From Lunularia cruciata (Eukaryota > Streptophyta > Marchantiopsida > Lunulariales > Lunulariaceae), in the NCBI GenBank assembly GCA_948567375.1, contig OX419757.1:68014001-68078000 (forward strand): a DNA stretch of 64,000 bases, read 5' to 3'. The translations under genes and the position numbers were made by a program. Position 1 is the first letter of the stretch; each line of letters starts with the position of its first letter. This document shows positions 56,301 through 64,000 of the stretch, piece by piece. The notes under the pieces are model-generated. The model was not told the origin of the DNA, made no database searches, and saw only the letters and a program-made list of their open reading frames with translations.

Positions 56301-56643
56301 ATTTGGTTCACTACGTGGACCATATGGTCATTTGGTCATGTGTTCATTTGGTCAACTATAGGGTGCATGAACATTTTCTCTGCTCGACGCATCAAGATTT
56401 TACATTTGATGGCTGACCAGGAATGACAGCGAGAACTTCATATACTGGAACAATTCCTAGGAGAAGACGGCATAAAGTTTACTTCTTTGATACAATTCTA
56501 AGTGGATCTTGTATCAATTCTATGGTTGCTGTTCTAGCAATTTCAAGAATCCTCGGGTAGATCTCGAGCAATTCTGGAAACTAGTCTACTCGCAGCTAAT
56601 ATATCAAAGGAGACTTGACGCATAACTTCGCAGTGCAGGAACA
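56301..56643 (+). promoter_or_regulatory. Upstream region of the polyketide synthase
   Basis: An ACGT-core element (ACGTGG, 56313-56318) and GTCATTTGGT twice plus GTTCATTTGGTCAAC, giving an inverted W-box core (GGTCAA, 56350-56355). ACGT and W-box elements are common in promoters of phenylpropanoid genes. No convincing TATA box; AATATATC at 56599 is close to the ATG. Start context ACAATGG has A at -3 and G at +4. Confidence 0.4.
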
Positions 56644-58000
56644 ATGGCAGGTTACAAGCACGAGAGATCTATAGGGCCAGCAGCAGTGCTCGCTATTGGA
56701 ACAGCCACTCCTCCAACAGCTTATCTTCAGAGCGAGTTTGCTGATTTCTTCTTCAACTTCACCAACTGTAATGAGAAGACTGCACTGAAGTCCAAGTTTG
56801 CTCGAATCTGTAAGTTCATGTCAAACATTCATGTATATCAAATTGGGCATGCTCGTCTTCAGAAACCTCACTACATTGTAAGACAGTGGCCACAACTGAA
56901 TTATGGCTATCTTGTACTTTCTTTTGTTCCAGTTCCAGGATAATACATCTTTTCCTGCTATACAGGTCCCTTGCTGACGGTTAAAGCTCCATGGGGATTA
57001 CGCAGGTAACAATTCTGGCATCAACCAGAGGTACTTTCACTGTACCGATGATATTCTCAAGGCCAATCCATCCATGTGCTCCTATATGGACCCGTCATTG
57101 AACGCTCGTCAGGACATCACCATAAGAGAGGTACCCAGACTGGGTGAGAAGGCAGCTGTTAAAGCCTTAGAGGAATGGGGTCAACCAAGGAGCCTGATTA
57201 CTCATTTGGTTTTTGCCACCACTAGTGGGAACAACATGCCCGGAGTTGATCTCACTATCACAAGGCTTCTGGGCATTAACCCAAACGTGAATAGAACTAT
57301 GCTCTATCAACAAGGATGTTTCTGTGGCGCTACCGTTTTACGGGTTGCGAAGGATCTTGCCGAGAACAACAAAGGTGCCCGAGTACTGACAGTGGTAAGC
57401 GAGCTTAGTTCTGCATCGTTTCGTGCCCCAAATGAGGAGTGTCTTGACAATTTGGTCGGCTCTGCCCTCTTCGGGGACGGAGCTGCAGCGCTGATTGTGG
57501 GTTCTGATCCAGTACCCAAGGTAGAGAAACCTCAATTCGAGATTCACTGGTCTGGAGAGACCATAATACCAGAGAGCGAGGGTGCCATCGCAGGGCGATT
57601 GACCGAAGCTGGTCTGATGTACCAGCTCCAGGCAGAAGTTCCGGGGTTAATTTCCAAAAATATTTTGCCACTGTTAAAGAGGGCTATTGAAGTAGCGGGA
57701 TCTCCCGGATGGAATGATATCTTCTGGTGTCTACACCCGGGAGGACGAGCAATACTTGACGAGATGGAGAAAACCCTGAGCTTGAAGCCGGAGAAGATGG
57801 TAGCATCGAGGGCCGTATTGCACGATTATGGAAATATGTCTGCGCCGAGTGTGTTGTTTGTACTGGACGAAATACGTAAGCGAGCAGCTGCACTGAATGC
57901 CACTAATACCGGAGAAGGGTGTGAATGGGGACTTGTGGTGTCGTTCGGGCCAGGGTTGACAGTTGAAGCTTCACTTCTGAAAGCTATTCCTTTCAGTTGA
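56644..58000 (+). CDS. CHS-like type III polyketide synthase, two exons
   Basis: Exons 56644-56809 and 57006-58000, 386 residues, usual family length. A 196-base intron (56810-57005) has GTAAGT and ends ACGCAG; it splits Cys56 (T|GT), the intron position conserved in chalcone-synthase genes. The nearer AG at 56965 would give a stop. The catalytic triad is kept: Cys160, His299, Asn332 (164, 303, 336 in alfalfa CHS), and gatekeeper Phe211; there are no gaps against CHS between these. Differences at active-site positions: T194S, V196A, T197S, F265Y, and the GFGPG loop reads SFGPG. The protein condenses CoA starters with malonyl-CoA in the cytosol. Chalcone synthase cannot be concluded; a stilbene, pyrone or other product is possible. 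It is the only intact host gene in the window. Confidence 0.92.
56810..57005 (+). other. Intron of the polyketide synthase
   Basis: GTAAGTTCATG donor, CTGAC branch-like sequence near 56974, TTACGCAG acceptor. An unspliced read gives a stop at 56941-56943. Confidence 0.88.
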
Positions 58001-58321
58001 TACCAGTTGAGGATAATTCTTTCTCATTACGATTCTTACCATTCTTCTCACTTCTTCAGTCTGTCTTGCCATTACATGTATCGACGTGCTCTTGGCATTA
58101 CTTGAGTATGTCTTGTCATTGCATGTATTGGAGTATTCTTGGCTTGCGCGTCGACACACTGAACAAGAGCTTATTATAATAGGCGACTAAGGTAAGTGTG
58201 TATCATCCAGAGGTCTTCCCAGTTTCATGCTGCCAGTTTCGTCAGCCCAGCTCCAGAGTGCAGTTTCGGGGACTACGGACCGGCTTTCCCTTACTATGCT
58301 GCCTCTCTCTATATTAAATCG

Positions 58322-58327
58322 AATAAA
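58322..58327 (+). terminator. Polyadenylation signal candidate
   Basis: AATAAA 322 bases after the stop codon of the polyketide synthase. Plant signals are variable, so an earlier site is possible. Confidence 0.45.
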
Positions 58328-58329
58328 CA

Positions 58330-61093
58330 ATATACAGGAAAGTGTATTTTCCAAGTCTTTATTTTATGTGATATGAAGTCTTCATGTTACCTCCTCCATG
58401 TAACATTAAGGAGATATGATTTGCTAGAGATAAGGATGGGAGTCGAATTGGGAGGACCCGATGTTCCTTAGGGAAGGACTATAATTAATATTTCCTATCC
58501 CGACCACTTATCTCTATATTAGGAGACTAGTTCCTTTAGGTACAAGTCTGTTTATAGAAGAATATATTATACATTTTTAGCTTTTTGGATTCATTATAGT
58601 TTTGGAAATTTGATCAAGGACCGTAATTTGTTGAGAAACAATCAAGTTTTTCTAGGATTACATGTTGACCTCCAAGTGAATTTCTTATTATCTGTTCATA
58701 ATCATATCTATAAATATTTAATGTTATTAATATGGATCTACATCAATTAATTATTCTTGAGGTGGTCAATATTGTGTTTGTGGGATTGCATGCCTCCGTC
58801 CTCTCTATCATTTAATAAAAAGAAACTCTTATTGTATAATTATAGTTTTATATTTAGGATTTAAATTGCATTGCATTGCATTTGTAAAAAGGGAGAATCC
58901 ACATCAAGTGAAACTGGTTTCACTAGGGTATGACTTTATTATCTGCTCTAAAATCGTGGAATCTTTAGCATTTCAGACGCCATTATATCTATTTAGCATA
59001 GATAAGGCCAGACATCTACACCCGAATATCATTTAAAATAAATTCTCTAGATCTCAAATATTCCCAACCCGGAGATATCTTTGAAGTTTCGATAAATGAA
59101 TTAAGTAATAAAGTATAGTATTGAAATATATACACTGCTTTGGCTATGGATATTGGCTTGTAAAGGGTACTACTCTATCTTATAGCAGATCTTGAATTTG
59201 AATTTTCAGCCTAGATATTGATTAGCATCTATAAAATATTATCATGGTGACTTAACCTAATATTAACTTATTTTCATTACTTTGGATGGTCATCAATATT
59301 TTCAATATAACATGGTTTTCAATATTAACACATATATACTTGAATGTTCAAAATACTAAAGACACATGAAAAGAGGTCGCATGTGTATATGCCAAGGCTA
59401 TTTTGCACAAAGATTTGTATTGAAAGAAATATTGTCCACAAACACAAGGTTGAGTTTCTTGTTTGTAGATGCTTTAGAATATGGATTTAGATTATTTAAA
59501 AAAACTTTTTTGCACATAAGTATAGACTTGAGTTTTCGTTGAACAGTCAAGACAGCTAAAATCTAAAATCTCCATAGTTATGAGGTTAGAATTTGCATGG
59601 ATACAGATTCATTCAAATAAATATAAAACTTTAAAAACTCTAATATTATAATCTTATTATTGCAGGTCCAGAATTTTGTTTCTCATTATATTCCATAAAA
59701 ATTCATTGAGTATAGACATCCTACCTTCTTTGGTGTCAATAATATAATTGCATCATGAGGATAGGTTTGATTTATCCTTCTTGATAATCTGCCACTTTTT
59801 GCAATCTCACTTCTTATATTTGTAAGTGTTTGATAAGTTACGGTGGCATTAAAGGAAATGGTATCAATATTGGATTGTAAAGTCAATTTCAGTATCTACT
59901 GACGTTACTTTGCCCATCATCTAGATAAGAATATATCTTATATTTTTTGGCCTCACCTATATAAATTTACTTTTTATTCTTACCTTTTTTACTTTTTAAG
60001 TTACAACCACACATAAAATGTCAAATTTTTTGGGGGTCTTTCCTTGTTTTAAAAAGTCTTTTATGGATCTAAAAGTGATCTAAGAGGTTGCACAACAAAA
60101 ATTTTAAATTCTTCTATCAACAACTTCATCCTCTTGCACAATCTCTGACCAAAAATTAGAATTTTATCGGTTAAGCTGTTTACTAAATCAAGATAAACTT
60201 GTATGATTTGATTTGAATACTAGTAATGTGGAAAGTTAATAAGTTCCTCAAGGATTTTCTCTCCATGTCTAGCTAGTGCACTTTGAATAGAGTTGCAATT
60301 TGAGAATTTGCAACAATTTTCTCGATTAATTGATGCAGTTTAAGATCCACTCAATGATTTCAGCCATATTCTTAGTTGATTTTGCATCATCGTAAGAGAG
60401 TCACAAATAAGAACAAGCAGCTTCCTTGTGAACTTGTTGAATAGAAACATCTTTATTCCAGTTTCATCATATTTTCCAATATACAATAGGCATCTTATGT
60501 GTATCTTCAAGAAAATCAAAGCTTGATTTGCTTCTAATAAGACTCAGTTATGATAAAATATCATTTGTATTTGCAAGGGGTATAGTTGAGAAAAAGTTTC
60601 ACTTTTTTTCTTTGATATTATCCAACTACATATGGTACCAAAATATTGATTATTGTATAATTGCAAAGTTGATCACTTAGTTTAAACTATTATGTTATCA
60701 TCTTATACGTGATTTCTATTTTCTCATTATCTTCTTCAAGAAAAAGAGTTATCTAGTCTATCTTTCTATTATACCACTATCACGGCCCATTTTGTTATGA
60801 GCCTTAGTTTTTGTTGTTTTTCTTCATATAATAGTCCAAACCAGACGTCTGGAAGTGTCATTTGCAAGAATGCAGATTTGTAGGTAGTCATATCTCCGTG
60901 ATACAAAGATGCAAGATGCCTAAACAAATGGAATCCCCATGGCCACCCAATGAGAATGGGACTGGACTTATTTCATAGTTGGACCCATTTGTTTCCATTT
61001 CATAAGGCTTACAAAGAGGCTTTCCCAATGAAACAAACCACTCCACTACAAAGAAGCACTAACTCCATGAGGTTCTATGGAACAATGGGGGAC
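58330..61093. other. AT-rich intergenic region, no gene seen
   Basis: No convincing long frame, no repeat shared with the rest of the window. An 84-codon frame at 60950-61204 runs into the B LTR and is not recognised. Confidence 0.5.
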
Positions 61094-61778
61094 TGTGAAC
61101 AAGCCTGTCTTTCATTTAGGATAACCTCTGATGGCTATTATGGTAGCACACCATGGACTAAGGAGGCAAAGAACCCAAACTATATCATACTCCTCCAAGG
61201 CTAACACTCCAAGACTCAAGCCATTGCTCACTAGAGACTCAATGAGAGAGATAGTTGCAAATGAAAGGATGATGAGTACTTCCTCACCCATAGTTTATAT
61301 ACTTGTAAAATAGTTATGCACCAAAGCTACTAGTTATTGGACTAACTCAAGTTACTAGGCTAAAAGTCAAATAAAGTCAAAAGTCTAAAGGAATATTTAT
61401 ACTCATGGGAATATTCTCCTAAGCATGTGGTCTTATCTTGATCCAACCATTAAGTCAAGGATTCTAAACATGGGCTTTCCTTGGACTATAGAAGAATCCA
61501 AACAAAAAGGCTTGTTTGTCCAAGAGTTCTCAATTCTTTCCTCAAAGCCAAACACTTAGGAATAATATCAAGTCAATACGCTAGAATCCAAATTAGTGGT
61601 GCTCATCTTTTCTACTTCTTCTAAAGTAAGGTCCACTCTATCTTAGCTATGACTAAATTTAGCTAATCAAGACTAATATAGAACCATCCCTCATCTCTTC
61701 ATAAAAAATATCTCTCAAGTACTTATAATACCAAACTAAATATTACAATAGAACAGACATGTACAAATAGGTGTTACA
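61094..61778 (-). repeat. F 3' LTR
   Basis: 685 bases, similar to 29532-30212. TATA box TATATA near 61297 on the minus strand. The single-arm form of the 5536-5601 region is present. The left edge is uncertain because the end reads TGTGAACAAGCC instead of TGTAAGCC. Confidence 0.82.
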
Positions 61779-61826
61779 TTTACTCTCAAACTAAGATTTC
61801 ACTTTGTCATCAAAGTGAAGGTCTCT

Positions 61827-62938
61827 CTACTTTCTATGATACATCTTCAACTTATCATGGTTAATCCTATCAAAGTGTCTTCTTCCCAACACCTTTAAAT
61901 CATAGGTATAATTGCCCAACACATTCTCCACTATGAAAAGTCCAAAGTACTTAGGCAAAAAATTCTTTTGTACTTTCTTGAAATGAATGGAATCAAACAA
62001 CATTACCCAATCACCTTCTTTAAAAGGCTCCACTTTCTTCTTGCCTTACCTCTTGTCTTAACTCCCCTTTTGTTTCCTTTGGGCTTGCTCCACTTGAACC
62101 ATAGCAACTGCTCTTGCCTCTTCTAATTTCATGAGGTGATCCTTCCTTGACTTCTCTGCATCACCTCCTTGTACTTTCTTCAATCTCTTATGAATGCTTT
62201 GGAAGGTAGTAAGATCAAAGTGATAGGTAAGGTAGACTTAATATGATACACCAATTGAAATGGAGAATATCTAATAGAAGTTTTCATGGTTGTCCTATAT
62301 TCCCACAAAACTGCATGAATCCTCTTGTCCCAATGATGTTTAGCCTCCTCTATTTCAACATCTTTGGCCAACATCATACACAAGGTCTGATTGGTTCTCT
62401 CTACCAAGCAATTAGAATTTGGATTGTAGGATTTACTTACTCTATGTGTGATAGAGAAATGTTGTAGCATGGCTGTAGTAATACTTCTTATAAACTCTCC
62501 TCCTTTATTAAAAACCAACTCCAAAGGGCACCCAAACCTAGTAATAATGCGTTCTTAAGGAAATCTCTCAACTTCATCTTCATTCTTGTCCCTCCATGGT
62601 CTAGCCTCAACCCACTTGGTAAGATAATCAATAACTACCACAATGTATTGGTTGTTCCTTGGGGTTCTATTAAGAGGACCTACAAACTCAATTCCCCACT
62701 TCTCAAAAGGTCTTAGCAAGTGAATTGATCTAAGTGGTGGTGTGGAAGTAGACTTTCTAGCAAAAGTTAGAAAAACATGACAAGTTTTGCAGTAATCAAG
62801 ACAATCCTTGAAAATCCCTCTCCAATAGTAACATGCATCTAGAATTTTGAAAGCAATCACCTTTCTTGCAAAGTGTCTTCCACACACTAAACCTTCATGA
62901 AACTCCTTTACAAGTAAGATAGACTCCTCCTTACCCAT
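61827..62938 (-). pseudogene. F integrase
   Basis: Minus strand: ESILLVKEFHEGLVCGRHFARK and CLDYCKTCH (zinc-binding), WGIEFVGPLNRTPRNNQYIVVVIDYLTKWVEARPW (core with first Asp), FNKGGEFIRS (second, where B reads DKGGEF), NCLVERTNQTLCMML (Glu), and tail NHDKLKMYHRK. A stop or shift falls at about 62550 and 62175. Confidence 0.85.
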
Positions 62939-62944
62939 TGCTCT

Positions 62945-63385
62945 TCAAAGTAGACCATTTTCTCCTTGGCAAAAAAGAATATCTTCCACCATTGTGTAAG
63001 GTCTAGATCTTGCTGCCAGGGCCTTCCTCTCCCTAGCATGCATCTCTTCTAGATAGTTACCTCTTGTAACAAAGTCCACAATCTCCTTGTACTCCATTGG
63101 AACCTCTTGAGTGATTAATATTGATATGAGCTCCTCATCCAAGAAGGAATCATCCACAGGTTCATCTTTATCATGATCATAGGCCCTAGATAACAAATCA
63201 ACATTTGCATGTTTCTTCCTTGGCTTATCCTTAATGGTGTAGTCATACTTAGACAAGAGTATGATCCACCTTGCTAGCCTTCCTTCCACATGAGGCTTGT
63301 TGAAGATGTACTTCAAAGCCTTGTGATCCATGACAATGGTGATTTTCCCTCCAATCAAATAGTGTCTAAATTGTCATGCCATTTG
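62945..63385 (-). pseudogene. F RNase H
   Basis: MDHKALKYIFNKPHVEGRLARW and SKYDYTIKDKPRKKHANVDLLSRAYDHD, the second half of the gypsy RNase H; 137 codons open. The upstream catalytic half was lost where G abuts. Confidence 0.83.
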
Positions 63386-63389
63386 TAGT

Positions 63390-64000
63390 TCCGCATCTAG
63401 CTGCTCGGACACTGGAGTTCCAGTGATAGTAGTTAGAGTTATTCTAGTAGTTTCTCAGGGACTACTTTCCGACAGTCTGATTTGGTGTTCGGGGTACTGA
63501 CTTCATGGTGGGGCCCACCGTCACTTTGCACCGTTCGCATCGTCGAGTGTGCCGTCAGCGGGACCGTTAGGGTTTCAGTGCTAGCTCGAGTCTAGGGGGT
63601 ATAGTTTTGAAGTGAGCTCCAGAGAGCTCACTTCTCTGATGTTGAGCCTACGAGTTCTTGGCTATGGTGGACAGAGGCCGGTGAGCGTCACTTGGATTCT
63701 CTATGCTTGAGTGGGTGTGGCTTGACTGTAATCAGTGCCCAGTTGTTGGCAATTTATAGAGTGATAGATCAAGTACTGATCTGAGTTGAGTTGAGTAGAG
63801 AATGTTAAGCAATCTGATTACATCAGAGAAGTGAAGTTAGGGGGAAATAGGGTGCAGGAACGTTGAGTGTTGGTGGTATCTCCAAGCTCGGTGGATCGTG
63901 GTAGCTTGATTTAGGTTCTGTGTTTCCCTAGTGTGCAGAAGCTTGTGTAGTTGATGCAGATTTGGCAGTTAGGCGGACGGTGTGCGGAAGCGCTGGCCAA
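63390..64000 (+). repeat. G repeat, copy 3 (runs off the window)
   Basis: The best-kept copy. It holds ACTGGAGTTCCAGTGATAG, then CACCGTCACTTTGCACC (63517), GTGGACAGAGGCC, the TTGAG repeats near 63785, and CGGACGGTGTGCGG. Not coding in any frame that I recognise. Might be an LTR or leader of an unseen element. Confidence 0.65.

Larger units (their letters stand above)
61094..63385 (-). mobile_element. Element F: B-family gypsy fragment (minus)
   Basis: A B-type LTR (61094-61778, minus sense starting GGTGTTACA) is followed on the minus strand by integrase and RNase H. The element is cut inside RNase H at about 63385, where a G repeat starts. It has longer open frames than B itself: 114, 127 and 137 codons. 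Confidence 0.83.

Noticed and set aside
56941-56970. Alternative splice acceptor TATACAG at 56965
   Set aside because: Its use leads to an in-frame stop at TAA just after ACGCAGG; the acceptor at 57005 restores the frame with conserved residues.
57307-57893. Several minus-strand frames inside the polyketide synthase
   Set aside because: They are antisense shadows of a confidently assigned exon.

Overview
The window is eukaryotic nuclear DNA, almost certainly from a land plant with a large, repeat-rich genome. The evidence is plant-type Ty3/gypsy and Ty1/copia LTR retrotransposons with initiator-tRNA-Met-like primer sites, and a spliced CHS-like type III polyketide synthase whose intron splits the usual cysteine codon. 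A gymnosperm is my best guess, from the general look of the repeats, but the lineage is not proven. No rRNA, tRNA or CRISPR locus was found.

Layout. 1-1275: H repeats bracketing a PIF/Harbinger-like transposase remnant. About 1340-4651: decayed minus-strand gypsy D. 4652-30212: gypsy element B, holding two separate insertions. One is chromovirus A2 (6545-17632), which itself holds a younger A1 (6982-12949). The other is copia element C (19776-26118). 30213-31742: fragment E of an A-like gypsy. 31743-37110: minus-strand A3. 37115-37560: divergent A-type LTR. 38196-40552: minus-strand non-LTR element (LINE-1copy) carrying an H insertion. 40553-41857: A4 remnant with a 26-C run. 41858-44940: AT-rich, geneless. 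44941-50068: gypsy, G-repeat and B-LTR debris plus a large inverted repeat. 50069-52190: geneless, with a hairpin and five 47-bp tandem repeats. 52191-55757: second copy of the non-LTR element, with a solo A LTR inside. 56644-58000: the polyketide synthase. 58330-61093: AT-rich. 61094-63385: minus-strand B-like fragment F. 63390-64000: third G repeat.

The only gene that looks intact and host-owned is the two-exon polyketide synthase. Every retroelement polyprotein examined carries stops or frameshifts. Exact 5-bp target duplications fix the nesting: A1 (TAGAT) went into A2, C (CATAG) into B, and a solo A LTR (CTCAT) into the second non-LTR copy. Hand-compared LTR pairs suggest A1 (about 3-4% different) is younger than C (about 9%).

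The most notable signal is in the LTRs of family A. Upstream of their TATA box they carry perfect alternating GAA/TTC arrays, the form of a plant heat-shock element. In A1 the array-bearing segment is tandemly duplicated in both LTRs. This suggests a heat-responsive chromovirus family, similar in principle to the copia element ONSEN; it is inferred from sequence only.
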